From: Iamia sp. SCSIO 61187
Lineage (GTDB): Bacteria > Actinomycetota > Acidimicrobiia > Acidimicrobiales > Iamiaceae
Assembly (NCBI RefSeq): GCF_019443745.1
Contig: NZ_CP050948.1
Coordinates: 4,778,001-4,842,000, forward strand
Length of the DNA stretch: 64,000 bases
Reading direction: 5' to 3'
Shown piece after piece: positions 8,280 through 17,047 of this stretch. A model generated the notes under the pieces. The model had not been told where the DNA came from. It made no database searches and was given only the letters and a program-made list of their open reading frames with translations. Both the position numbers and the translations under genes were made by a program. Each line of letters starts with the position of its first letter. Within the stretch, counting starts at the first letter, position 1.

Positions 8280-10241
8280 TCAGGGTTCGACGATCTGGGC
8301 GCCGGGGAAGGCCTCGGTCACCCGGTCGACGCCGGTGAGCTGCTGCGCGGGGGCGTCCACCAGCTCGGCGGGGTCGATGGACTCGTCGGCGGCCGGTCCC
8401 GGCGGGGCCGACCCGCCGGGTCCGCCCGAGGAGCCGGCGCCGTCGTCGTCGTCGCCCCCGACGACGAGCACCAGCCGGACGGGGCGGCCGGCGGCCTTGG
8501 CCACCGCCGCCTCGACCTCGGCCTTCTTCTCCTGGCAGCGGGCGAGGTGGGCCTGGTTGGGCAGGCCGATGGTGACCGAGTCGCCGTCGACGCCGACGAC
8601 CTGGCCCAGCTTGTAGAGCGCCTTGGTCATGCCCCGGAGCTCGTCGGGCACGACCCGGTCGGCCCACAGCGTGGCCAGGTCGGGCCCGGCCTCGGCGGCG
8701 ACGGCGGGAGCGGCATCGGGGGTTGCCGCGCCCGGCGATTCCGTCGGCGCCTCGGGCTCGGCGGCCGGCTCGGCGGCGGGCGGCGGGGCGGCGGCGGGCG
8801 GGGCCGCGGGCGGACGGCTCGCGGCCGGGCGCGGCGGCGGGGGCGGCGCTTCGGCGGGCGCCCGCCCGGGGCGAGGCGACGAGGACCCGCCCCCGCGCTT
8901 GGCCGCCTGGGGGATCGCCGCCCGGGCCGCCTCCCGGGCGCTGGCGGTGCTCAGGGGGGCGGCCGGCTCGGGCTCGGGCGCCGCCGTCGCCGGAGCGGGC
9001 GCCGGGGTCGGGGCGGCCGGGGGCGGGGACGCTGCCGCGGCCGGCGACGGGGCCGAGCTCGCCGACGGGCCCGCGGACGCCTCGGCCCCGCCGCGGGTTC
9101 CGTCGGGCCCGCCTCCCGTGCGGACGGCGGCCTCGAGCCGGGCGACGCGCCCCGCCAGCTCCTCGAGCGCCTCGCTCCCGCCGTCGCCGCCGGCGCCGGC
9201 CGCGGGGGCCGAGCGGGTGATGCGGACCAGCGCCACCTCGAGCGGGATGCGGGGGTCCGGGGCCTGGCGCATGGCGAGGAGCGCCTCGCCGACCTCCTCG
9301 AGGGCGCGGGTGACGCTCCGGTCGGTGGTCCGGCCGGCCCAGCCCTCGACCCGCCCCCGGGCGGCGTCGGACAGGTGGCCCAGCGGGCCGCCCATGCGGA
9401 GGAGGAACACGTCGCGCAGGTGGGCCAGCAGGGCCTCGCCCAAGATGCGCGGGTCGCGCCCGGCGATGGTGGCGGTGGCGACGGCCGACAGGGCGGCGGC
9501 GGTGTCCACGGCCACGACCGCCTCGGCCAGGGCCTCGGCGTGGTCTCCGTCGACGTTGACCCCGCCGGCGGCGGCCTGGTCGAGGTAGGAGAGCGTGTCG
9601 CGGGCGGAGCCGCCGCCGGCGCGCAGGACGTGCTCCACCGCGCTGTCGTCGACGTCGAGGCCGGCGTCGGCGATGACCCACCGCACGTGGTCGGCCAGCT
9701 CGTCGGCCGGCAGGAGGTGGAACTCGAAGTGCTGGGTCCGGCTGCGGATGGTCGGCAGGACCTTCTGCGGGTCGGTGGTGGCCAGCACGAACACGACGTG
9801 GTCGGGGGGCTCCTCCAGCGTCTTCAGCAGGGCGTTGGACGCACCTGCCGACAGCATGTGGACCTCGTCGAGGATGTACACCTTGGTCCGGCCGGGGCTG
9901 CCCAGGGCGACCCGCTCGATGAGGGCCCGGACGTCCTCGACCTTGTTGTTGCTGGCGGCGTCGAGCTCCTGGAGGTCGTAGGAGGTCCCGGCCTGCATGG
10001 CCACGCACGAGGGGCAGACGCCGCACGGCTCCCCGCCCTGGAGGTCCTCGCAGTTGAGCGCCTTGGCCAGGATCCGGGCCGTCGAGGTCTTGCCCGTGCC
10101 CCGGGGCCCGCTGAAGAGGTAGGCGTGGCCGACGCGGTCCTCGGCGACAGCGGCGCGGAGGGCGCCGACGACGGTGTCCTGGCCGCGCACCTCGGAGAAC
10201 CGCTGCGGGCGGTAGCGGCGGTAGAGCGACTGGTGGGCCAT
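8280..10241 (-). CDS. dnaX: DNA polymerase III subunit gamma/tau
   Basis: This is the 653-residue clamp-loader ATPase. The first 45 residues match DnaX (MAHQSLYRRYRPQRFSEVRG). Walker A is GPRGTGKT (45-52), zinc ligands are C64, C73, C76 and C79, and Walker B is ILDEVH. Residues about 375-540 form an Ala/Pro-rich linker before a C-terminal domain that should contact the polymerase. The chosen ATG at 10241 removes about 80 unrelated upstream residues. No obvious slippery site for a short gamma form was noticed. It heads the dnaX-ybaB-recR operon, 72 nt after the SRP RNA gene. Confidence 0.95.
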   Translation of the reverse strand: MAHQSLYRRYRPQRFSEVRGQDTVVGALRAAVAEDRVGHAYLFSGPRGTGKTSTARILAKALNCEDLQGGEPCGVCPSCVAMQAGTSYDLQELDAASNNKVEDVRALIERVALGSPGRTKVYILDEVHMLSAGASNALLKTLEEPPDHVVFVLATTDPQKVLPTIRSRTQHFEFHLLPADELADHVRWVIADAGLDVDDSAVEHVLRAGGGSARDTLSYLDQAAAGGVNVDGDHAEALAEAVVAVDTAAALSAVATATIAGRDPRILGEALLAHLRDVFLLRMGGPLGHLSDAARGRVEGWAGRTTDRSVTRALEEVGEALLAMRQAPDPRIPLEVALVRITRSAPAAGAGGDGGSEALEELAGRVARLEAAVRTGGGPDGTRGGAEASAGPSASSAPSPAAAASPPPAAPTPAPAPATAAPEPEPAAPLSTASAREAARAAIPQAAKRGGGSSSPRPGRAPAEAPPPPPRPAASRPPAAPPAAAPPPAAEPAAEPEAPTESPGAATPDAAPAVAAEAGPDLATLWADRVVPDELRGMTKALYKLGQVVGVDGDSVTIGLPNQAHLARCQEKKAEVEAAVAKAAGRPVRLVLVVGGDDDDGAGSSGGPGGSAPPGPAADESIDPAELVDAPAQQLTGVDRVTEAFPGAQIVEP

Positions 10242-10313
10242 CGGCGGCGACTCTACCGAGGCGGGCCCACCGCTGGTCCCGCCCTCGGGTGAGGTCGGGG
10301 CCCGACGAGAAGG

Positions 10314-10446
10314 GCCCGCCCCCGCAGGTGGCGGCCAGGTGATCTGCGGCGCACCCGGCGGTCCGCTGAGAGCTGCTGCCTTCCGGCCCTGACTCGGTTC
10401 ACGGCGCCTGGTCGCACAGGACCCGGCCGCCCCTGCGGGGGCGGGC
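10314..10446 (-). ncRNA. ffs: Signal recognition particle RNA (small bacterial type)
   Basis: On the minus strand the conserved SRP domain IV is visible: GTCAGGGCCGGAAGG followed by CAGCAGC, matching the E. coli 4.5S GUCAGGUCCGGAAGGAAGCAGC region. The ends pair through a 15-bp stem (10314-10328 with 10432-10446). The exact mature ends are estimated. This RNA binds Ffh and targets nascent membrane proteins. Placement just before dnaX is common in actinobacteria. Confidence 0.88.
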
Positions 10447-10499
10447 GAGGTGGTCAGGGTAGCGGGCGCGCCGGCCTTCGTCACCGCAAGGCCCCCCGT

Positions 10500-10522
10500 C
10501 TACCCACGCCACTCGGCTGACG
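10500..10522. repeat. 23-bp direct repeat, left of the IS
   Basis: This segment (starting CTACCCACGCCACTCGG) is identical to 11952-11974 on the far side of the insertion sequence. It ends 15 bp outside the left inverted repeat. It is too long for an IS256 target duplication and is not adjacent to the IS ends. Confidence 0.8.
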
Positions 10523-10537
10523 GTTGGCGTCCCGCGA

Positions 10538-11916
10538 GGTGGTGTAGGTCGGCGTCGGTCTGGTCCTCGACGCTGGCTATCAGTGTGGCTCAGGCGGTGA
10601 TGGCCAGGGGCGGCTCCTCGGGATCGGTCGTGTCGGCGGTGGCGTAGAGCTTGGCCATGGAGGCTTCTGAGAGGTAGCGGCGTTCGGCGACGGCCCATTC
10701 GTCGTGGGTCTCGACGACCACGGCGGTGATGAGCCGGGCGACCGATGCGTCGTTGGGGAAGATCCCGACGACGTTGGTGCGACGCTTGATCTCGCCGTTG
10801 AGCCGCTCGAGCGGGTTCGTCGACCAGATCTTGCGCCAGTGCGCCTGGGGGAAGGCGGTGAAGGCCAACAGGTCCTCGGCGGCGTCGCCGAGGAGGGCCG
10901 CAACGTCGGGGAACTGGGCGGCAAGCATGGCCTGGACTTCGTCGAGCTGGGCGCGGACGTGGGCGGCGTCGGGTTGGGCGAACACGGTCCGGATGGCGGC
11001 GGCGACCATCTCGACCGACGCCTTCGGCACGCGAGCGAGGACGTTGCGCATGAAGTGGACCCGGCAGCGCTGCCACGCCGAGCCCACGAAGGTCGACTCG
11101 ATCGCGGCCTTGAGGCCGAGGTGGTGATCGGAGATCACCAGCTGCACCCCGGCCAGGCCCCGGGCGCGGAGGCCCTTGAAGAACGCGGTCCAGAAGGCCC
11201 CGGACTCACTGTCGCCGACCTCGACGCCAAGGACCTCCCGGTCGCCGTTGGCGGTCACGCCGGTGGCGACCACCACGGCTCGGGACACGACGCGGCCGTT
11301 GATGCGACCCTTGACGTAGGTGGCATCGGCGAACACGTACGGGAACTCGACATGGCCCAGCGAGCGGGTGCGGAACGCCTCGAGGTCCCGGTCGAGCTCG
11401 GCGCAGATCCGCGACACCTCTGACTTGGAGATCCCCGAGCTGACACCGAGGGCGGCGACGAGGTCGTCGACCTTGCGCGTCGAGACGCCGTGGACCCAGG
11501 CCTCCATGACCACTGCGAACAGGGCCCGGTCGATGCGGCGGCGCCGCTCGAGCAGCGACGGGAAGAACGACCCAGTCCGCAGCTTGGGGATCTTGAGCTC
11601 GACGTCACCGGCCGGGGTCGCCAACAACCGGGGGCGGTGCCCGTTGCGCTGCGCGGTCCGGGCGTCGGTGCGTTCATGGGGCGCGGCGCCTATCACGGCG
11701 GTCGCTTCGGCCTCGATCAACTGCTGGAGGATCCACTCCAGGCTCGTGCGGATGGTGTCGGTCAGCTCCCCGGCGCGCAACGCGTCGAGCAGCTCGGACA
11801 GGTCAGACTCTGAGAGGGCCACCGGCGGTGTCTCCTTGTTCGTATCCCGGCTAGGACACGTCGAGGATCTCGCCGGTGGCCCACCCAAGTGGTGGACCCC
11901 GCCGACCTACACCACC
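10538..11916 (-). mobile_element. IS256-family insertion sequence, 1379 bp
   Basis: The ends are 17-bp perfect inverted repeats beginning GGTGGTGTAGGTCGGCG (10538-10554 and complement at 11900-11916). A single intact transposase gene fills the element. No 8-9 bp target duplication is visible next to the ends (left flank GTCCCGCGA, right flank CCAGGGGAC). The insertion is therefore old, or its flanks were rearranged. It lies between the SRP RNA and tRNA-Ser genes and interrupts no gene. Confidence 0.85.
10590..11822 (-). CDS. IS256-family transposase
   Basis: The 410-residue mutator-type DDE transposase appears intact. D166 lies in FADATY, D232 in VISDHHLGL, and the acidic third residue in NPLERLNGEIKRR (E339 or E344). 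WQRCRVHFMRN is the usual IS256 motif between them. The GTG start at 11822 has AAGGAG 9 nt upstream, and the longer upstream reading frame has no such signal. Nothing indicates inactivation, so the element may still be mobile. Confidence 0.93.
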   Translation of the reverse strand: MALSESDLSELLDALRAGELTDTIRTSLEWILQQLIEAEATAVIGAAPHERTDARTAQRNGHRPRLLATPAGDVELKIPKLRTGSFFPSLLERRRRIDRALFAVVMEAWVHGVSTRKVDDLVAALGVSSGISKSEVSRICAELDRDLEAFRTRSLGHVEFPYVFADATYVKGRINGRVVSRAVVVATGVTANGDREVLGVEVGDSESGAFWTAFFKGLRARGLAGVQLVISDHHLGLKAAIESTFVGSAWQRCRVHFMRNVLARVPKASVEMVAAAIRTVFAQPDAAHVRAQLDEVQAMLAAQFPDVAALLGDAAEDLLAFTAFPQAHWRKIWSTNPLERLNGEIKRRTNVVGIFPNDASVARLITAVVVETHDEWAVAERRYLSEASMAKLYATADTTDPEEPPLAITA

Positions 11917-11929
11917 CCAGGGGACACGA

Positions 11930-11989
11930 TCGGCTGACGCCTCGCCGGCGCCTACCCACGCCACTCGGCTGACGCCTCGCCGCCGCCTA
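11930..11989. repeat. Partial 35-nt tandem duplication right of the IS
   Basis: TCGGCTGACGCCTCGCC followed by a near-identical tail occurs at 11930 and again at 11965. The second copy lies directly upstream of tRNA-Ser. Confidence 0.65.
11952..11974. repeat. 23-bp direct repeat, right of the IS
   Basis: This is identical to 10500-10522. It starts 35 bp outside the right inverted repeat and overlaps the junction of the 35-nt tandem copies. Confidence 0.8.
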
Positions 11990-12021
11990 TCCTGGGCCGC
12001 CGCCCCGCTGTGCGGGGACGA

Positions 12022-12109
12022 GGAGGGTTGCGAGAGCGGCCGAATCGGCACGCTTGGAAAGCGTGTGTGGGGCAACCCACCGTGGGTTCGAATCCCACAC
12101 CCTCCGCCA
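12022..12109 (+). tRNA. tRNA-Ser (anticodon GGA)
   Basis: The acceptor stem is GGAGGGT/ACCCTCC with discriminator G and an encoded CCA (12107-12109). The anticodon loop TTGGAAA sits on CACGC/GCGTG. A long variable arm marks a class II tRNA, and the T-loop is GGTTCGAATCC. It reads UCC codons. Confidence 0.95.
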
Positions 12110-12124
12110 CGCGCCACCCGGCGG

Positions 12125-12171
12125 GCCCCCGGGGACCGGACCACCTGTCCGGTGATCGGGGGTCCGGGGGC
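12125..12171 (+). terminator. Nested hairpin after tRNA-Ser(GGA)
   Basis: An inner perfect stem ACCGGAC/GTCCGGT (12135-12141/12147-12153) sits inside an imperfect G/C-rich outer stem, 15 nt after the tRNA. Confidence 0.55.
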
Positions 12172-12333
12172 GCAGGATGACCGGTGGCTGGTCCGGTCGG
12201 TGAACGCTGCGTGTCGAGGCGCTCCAGCCGGTGCACACCTTGACGACAGGGTCTACTGTGCCCGCCGGCACGCCGGCGGACACGGCCCTGTGCCCCCTCA
12301 TCCCCCCACCCCACCGCCCTTCGGGAGGCACCC

Positions 12334-15300
12334 ATGAGGAGTCGAGCGCTCCACCTCGCGGTCGCGGCCGTCACCGCGGCGACCCTGGTCCTGGTCGGCG
12401 CCTCGCCGCCCTCGGGCGCCCAGAAGGGGCCCCGGTCCCCGGAGGGCTTCACGGTGACGCCGCTCGACGTCGCCGGCCGCCACGAAGGGGCCAAGACGCC
12501 GACCAGCCGCATCGCCGAGAGCGACCCCGACCTGATCGGCCGCACCGACGCCACGCCCGTCCCGGTGGTCATCAAGCTCGACTACGACTCCATCGCCACC
12601 TACCAGGGCGACCGCCCCGGTCTGGCGGCCACCAGCCCGGGCGTCACGGGCCGCCCCCTCACGGTGGAGACCGTCACCCGGAGCGCCTACGCCCGCGAGG
12701 TCGCCCGCCGCGAAGGCGTGATCACCGCCGCCATCGCCGCCGCCGTGCCCGCGGCCCGCATCGGGCGCCCGTTCCGGGTCGTCTACGGCGGCGTGGCCGC
12801 CGTCGTCCCCGCCAACCAGACCCGCGACCTCCTCGCCGTGCCCGGCGTGGTCGCCGTGCAGGAGGACACCCTCAACCAGCCCCTCACCGACTCGAGCACC
12901 GACTTCATCGACGCGCCCGCCGTCTGGGACGCCGTCGGGGGCCAGGCCACCGCCGGCGAGGGGGTCCTCTTCGGCTCCCTGGACTCCGGGCTCTGGCCCG
13001 AGCACCCGTCGTTCGCGGCCAACCCCGACCTCCCGGCCCGCCCCACCCGCCCCGACGGCCGCGCCCTCGTGTGCGACTACGGCGACAACCCCCTCACCGA
13101 GGAGGAGGACGTCTACGCCTGCAACAACAAGCTGGTCGGCGGGCGTCCCTTCATCGACACCTACCTCGCGGTGAACCCCGACCTCGACGAGGTCTACCCC
13201 GACTCCGCCCGGGACTCGAACGGCCACGGCACCCACACCGCCACCACCGCCGCCGGCGGCGTGGTCGACGAGGCGCCCGTCTTCGGCGTCGACCGGGGTC
13301 CCGTGTCCGGCGTCGCCCCCGGCGCCTGGGTCATGGGCTACAAGGTCTGCGGCGCCCTCGGCTGCTACGGGAGCGACACCACGGCGGCGGTCGAGGCCGC
13401 GATCCTCGACGGCGTCGACGTGATCAACTACTCGATCTCGGGCGGCACCACGCCGTTCACCGACCCGACCGAGATGGCGTTCCTCGACGCTTACGCCGCC
13501 GGCGTCTACGTGTCGGCCTCGGCCGGCAACGAGGGCCCCGGCGCCTCCACGGCCAACCACCTGTCGCCCTGGACCACCTCGGTCGCGGCGTCGACCCAGC
13601 TCCGCGAGTTCGGCTCCGACCTCACCCTCACGGCCGACGGCGAGACCTTCGAGGCCGCCGGCGTGTCGATCGGCGCCGGCGTCACCGAGGAGACCCCGGT
13701 GGAGCTGGCCGCGGACGTCCCCGGCTACTCCGACGTCCAGTGCGCCACCGAGCCACCGGCCGAGGACACCTTCGCCGGGCTCATCGTCGGCTGCGAGCGG
13801 GGCAACCCCGCGGGCCGGGTGGCGTCGGCCTACAACGCCTTCCTGGGCGGCGCCGTCGGCGTCATCCTCTACAACCCGACCCGGGCCGACGTCGAGACCG
13901 ACAACCACTGGCTGCCGGTCGTCCACCTGGCCGACGGCACCGACTTCGTCGCCTTCATGGGCGAGCACGCCGACGACGAGGTGCTGGGCACGTTCACCCC
14001 GGGCATCGCCCGCGACGGCGTCCCCGACGTGATGGCCGCCTTCTCGTCGCGCGGCCCCGCCGGCGACTTCCTCAAGCCCGACCTCACCGCCCCCGGCGTG
14101 CAGATCCTCGCCGGGCACACGCCCACGCCGGAGTCGATCGTCGAGGGCCCGCCCGGTGAGCAGTTCCAGGCCATCGCCGGGACGTCGATGTCGTCGCCCC
14201 ACGTCGCCGGCTCCGGCCTGCTGATGCTGGCCGAGCACCCGGACTGGACGCCGGGCCAGGTCCGCTCGGCCCTCATGACGACGGCCACCACCGACCTGCT
14301 CAAGGAGGACGAGGCGACCCCGGCCGACCCGTTCGACATGGGCGCCGGCCGGATCGACCTCGGCGCCGCCCGCCAGCCGGGCCTGACCCTCGACGAGACG
14401 GCCCGGCGGTTCCTCACCCTCACCGCCGACCCGACGACGTCGATCGACCTCAACCTCCCGTCGGTCAACGCCCCGGTGATGCCCGGCTCGGTCACAACCA
14501 CCCGGACCGTCACCAACGTCAGCGGCTCGACCGCCACCTACGGGGTGACGACCACCGCCGGCGAGGGCAGCGCCATCACGGTCACGCCCAGCCGCTTCAC
14601 CATCGCCGCCGGCGCCTCGCGGGCCCTGACCATCACCATCGAGTCGACCAACACCGAGGGCCAGGAGTTCGGCGAGATCCGCCTGGCGGCGTCGGGGCGC
14701 GAGACCCTGCACCTGCCGGTGGCCTTCGCCCCGTCGCAGGGCGGGGCCACCGTCACCAGCGACTGCGCCGCCGCCGAGGTCGCCGTGGGGGTGGGCACCA
14801 CCTGCACCATCACCGCGGCCAACGACAGCTTCGGCCCGACCACCGTCGAGGGCACCACGTCGGTCAACGACCGCCTGAAGATCACCGGCGCCGCCGGCGA
14901 GGGCGTCTCCGTCGCCGGACCCCGACGCGTCGAGGTCGCCGCCACCGAGCTGTCCGGCCGGTCGCCGGGCACGCCGAGCATCGAGCCGCTCGGGTTCGAC
15001 GGGTACCTCCCGCTGGAGGCCTTCTCGATCCCGTTCGAGCCGATCGGCGACGAGGAGATCGTCGACTTCGCGATCGACCCGTTCCTCTACAACGGCATCC
15101 CCTACGACGCCATCGGCGTCGACTCCAACGGGTACCTGGTCGTGGGCGGCTCCTCCGGCAGCTCCGACAACGTGTGCTGCCCGCCCCAGGTGATCCCCGA
15201 CGTCTTGCCACCCAACAACGTGATCGCCCCGTTCTGGAGCGACCTCGACGGCACCGACGCCCCCGGCATCGCCGTCGCCCTGCTGACCGACACGGCCACC

Positions 15301-16311
15301 GGTGACGCCTGGACGGTCGTCGAGTGGCAGGTGGACGCCTACGGCTCCGACACGCTCAAGACGTTCCAGGTCTGGCTCGGCCACCAGCCCGAGCAGGACA
15401 TCACCTTGAACTACCCGGTCGACGACCGGCCCGACCTCACCGACCTCAGCGAGCCGCTCGTCATCGGCGCCGAGAACGAGACCGGCGAGGGCGGCGAGTC
15501 GGTCGTCGACACGCCGCCGACCGAGGACCTCGACATCGTCAGCACCGATGCCGTCCAGGGCGACTCGCTCACCTGGACCGTCGACGTCGAGGGCGTCACC
15601 GGCGGGGCGGGCGACGTCCGCACCGACGTGACCGCCACCGGGATCCCCGGGACCACCGTGGTGCACACGCCGGTCACGGTCACGCCCGAGGACCTCGACG
15701 ACCTCGCCGCGTACGTCGATCGGGCCTACCAGGACGTCCTCGGCTTCCCGCCGAGCGAGGCCGACCGCGCCTACTGGGTCGGCCGGCTCCAGTCCGGGAC
15801 GATCAGCGTCCGCCAGTTCGCCACCATCCTGGCCCGGTCGAACGAGTGGCTGCGGGGCGTCGTGGTCGGGCGCTACGAGCAGCTGGTGGGCCGCACGCCG
15901 GCCGACGCCGAGCGGGACTACTGGGTCGGCCAGCTCCGGGCCGGCCGCCCCGAGAAGCTCCTGGTCGCCCAGCTGATCGGCTCGCCGGAGTTCTTCGACA
16001 CCGCCAACCGGGAGGTCGAGGCCTTCGTCGACCAGGCCTACCTGGCCGTGCTCGGACGGGTGCCCGACGACGCCGGCCGGGCCTACTGGGTGGGTCGCAT
16101 CGAGGACGGGCTGAGCCGCTCGATGGTGGCCCAGCACTTCTTCCAGTCCTCGGAGAACCGGACGAACCGGGTCGAGGCCCAGGCCGACCACTTCCTCGGA
16201 CGGCCCCCCACCCCGGCCGAGCTGGAGGCGTGGAAGGAGATCATCCGCACCCGGACCGACCTCCTCCTCACCATCACCATCGTGAGCAGCGAGCAGTACC
16301 GGAGCATGTAG
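12334..16311 (+). CDS. Secreted S8 (subtilisin-like) serine protease with C-terminal DUF4214 repeats
   Basis: The 1325-residue protein begins with a signal peptide (about 1-29). The catalytic triad is D217 (GSLDSGLWPEHPSF), H298 (GHGTHT) and S618 (GTSMSSPH). A protease-associated domain lies inserted between H298 and S618, and SASAGNEGPG supplies the oxyanion Asn. After the peptidase come FN3-like and beta-rich domains (about 690-1110). The last 200 residues hold about four DUF4214-type repeats with YWVGRL/YWVGQL motifs. DUF4214 is common in large exported proteins. The ribosome site GGGAGG lies 5 nt before the ATG. It is likely an extracellular protease for nutrient acquisition; its substrate is unknown. 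Confidence 0.92.
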   Translation: MRSRALHLAVAAVTAATLVLVGASPPSGAQKGPRSPEGFTVTPLDVAGRHEGAKTPTSRIAESDPDLIGRTDATPVPVVIKLDYDSIATYQGDRPGLAATSPGVTGRPLTVETVTRSAYAREVARREGVITAAIAAAVPAARIGRPFRVVYGGVAAVVPANQTRDLLAVPGVVAVQEDTLNQPLTDSSTDFIDAPAVWDAVGGQATAGEGVLFGSLDSGLWPEHPSFAANPDLPARPTRPDGRALVCDYGDNPLTEEEDVYACNNKLVGGRPFIDTYLAVNPDLDEVYPDSARDSNGHGTHTATTAAGGVVDEAPVFGVDRGPVSGVAPGAWVMGYKVCGALGCYGSDTTAAVEAAILDGVDVINYSISGGTTPFTDPTEMAFLDAYAAGVYVSASAGNEGPGASTANHLSPWTTSVAASTQLREFGSDLTLTADGETFEAAGVSIGAGVTEETPVELAADVPGYSDVQCATEPPAEDTFAGLIVGCERGNPAGRVASAYNAFLGGAVGVILYNPTRADVETDNHWLPVVHLADGTDFVAFMGEHADDEVLGTFTPGIARDGVPDVMAAFSSRGPAGDFLKPDLTAPGVQILAGHTPTPESIVEGPPGEQFQAIAGTSMSSPHVAGSGLLMLAEHPDWTPGQVRSALMTTATTDLLKEDEATPADPFDMGAGRIDLGAARQPGLTLDETARRFLTLTADPTTSIDLNLPSVNAPVMPGSVTTTRTVTNVSGSTATYGVTTTAGEGSAITVTPSRFTIAAGASRALTITIESTNTEGQEFGEIRLAASGRETLHLPVAFAPSQGGATVTSDCAAAEVAVGVGTTCTITAANDSFGPTTVEGTTSVNDRLKITGAAGEGVSVAGPRRVEVAATELSGRSPGTPSIEPLGFDGYLPLEAFSIPFEPIGDEEIVDFAIDPFLYNGIPYDAIGVDSNGYLVVGGSSGSSDNVCCPPQVIPDVLPPNNVIAPFWSDLDGTDAPGIAVALLTDTATGDAWTVVEWQVDAYGSDTLKTFQVWLGHQPEQDITLNYPVDDRPDLTDLSEPLVIGAENETGEGGESVVDTPPTEDLDIVSTDAVQGDSLTWTVDVEGVTGGAGDVRTDVTATGIPGTTVVHTPVTVTPEDLDDLAAYVDRAYQDVLGFPPSEADRAYWVGRLQSGTISVRQFATILARSNEWLRGVVVGRYEQLVGRTPADAERDYWVGQLRAGRPEKLLVAQLIGSPEFFDTANREVEAFVDQAYLAVLGRVPDDAGRAYWVGRIEDGLSRSMVAQHFFQSSENRTNRVEAQADHFLGRPPTPAELEAWKEIIRTRTDLLLTITIVSSEQYRSM

Positions 16312-16319
16312 GTCTCAGT

Positions 16320-16366
16320 CACTCGTTCGCTGGCGCCCACGGGGGCGGGGCGCCAGCGAAGGAGTG
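16320..16366. terminator. Bidirectional hairpin between S8 protease and membrane-protein gene
   Basis: 18-nt arms (CACTCGTTCGCTGGCGCC and its near-complement) match at 17 positions around an 11-nt loop. The hairpin lies 8 nt after one stop and 8 nt before the convergent gene's stop. Confidence 0.75.
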
Positions 16367-16374
16367 GCCGAGGA

Positions 16375-16929
16375 TCACTCCACCGGCTTGCGGAGGGCGG
16401 GGACGAGGGCGATGGCGCAGGCGTCGAGGGCCAGGCGCTCCTGGTCGCGGACCAGGGTGGCGTGGAACGGCCCGGCGACGGCGAGGCCGGCGGCGGTGAA
16501 GGCCAGCCCCAAGGGGTACAGGGCGGGGATGCCGGCGAGGGCGAAGGCGGCGAACCCGGCCAGCGCCGGCAGCGTCGACGCCGCGGCCCGACCGAAGAAG
16601 CGGTTGCGCCACGACCGGGCCAGGACGAGCTCGTCGGCGCAGTCGAGGGGCAGGGGCGCGAGCCGGACCAGGGCCAGGCCGACGACACCGACGACCACGA
16701 CGCCGACGGTCGCGGCCAGGCCCGAGACCCGGCCGTCGCGCTGGGCGACCGAGTCGGCCATCAGCCCCACCACGATCCCGACCACCCCGAAGGCGGTGCA
16801 CAGGGCCAGGAACGACATCCGCAGCCCGACCAGCCCGTCGGGCCGGCCCTCCCGACCGGTCGGCCTCCACCCCGGGTCGTCGCCCAGCCGGAACGGGTCC
16901 TGGGGATCCTCCTCGGGGACGTCGGCCAC
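16375..16929 (-). CDS. Small membrane protein of unknown function
   Basis: The 184-residue protein begins with a hydrophilic Asp/Gly/Pro-rich stretch of about 37 residues. It then has about four hydrophobic segments (FLALCTAFGVVGIVVGLMA, TVGVVVVGVVGLALV, and two in the second half). I recognise no family. The GTG at 16929 is tentative; the internal Met of MSFLALCTAF is an alternative start. The downstream hairpin at 16320 probably terminates it. Confidence 0.55.
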   Translation of the reverse strand: MADVPEEDPQDPFRLGDDPGWRPTGREGRPDGLVGLRMSFLALCTAFGVVGIVVGLMADSVAQRDGRVSGLAATVGVVVVGVVGLALVRLAPLPLDCADELVLARSWRNRFFGRAAASTLPALAGFAAFALAGIPALYPLGLAFTAAGLAVAGPFHATLVRDQERLALDACAIALVPALRKPVE

Positions 16930-17047
16930 GAGACGATCTTGCCCGGGAGGGACCCGGGGCGACGACCCGTGACGGGGGACAGCCCCACCTCCCGGCCACC
17001 GGCGGACGGGATGGTCGGCGCCCGCCGGCATCCGTAGGTTGGCCGTC

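Noticed and set aside
8280-10241. Programmed frameshift in dnaX
   Set aside because: No slippery A-rich heptamer with a downstream hairpin was noticed in this very GC-rich gene.
10529-11925. Target site duplication of the IS
   Set aside because: The 9 bp directly outside each end (GTCCCGCGA and CCAGGGGAC) do not match, and shifting by one or two bases does not help.
12298-16191. A 1297-residue open frame on the minus strand opposite the S8 protease
   Set aside because: It is a GC-skew shadow of the protease gene: low complexity (Gly/Asp/Val/Arg), no domain, no start signal. The plus-strand frame has a signal peptide and catalytic triad.
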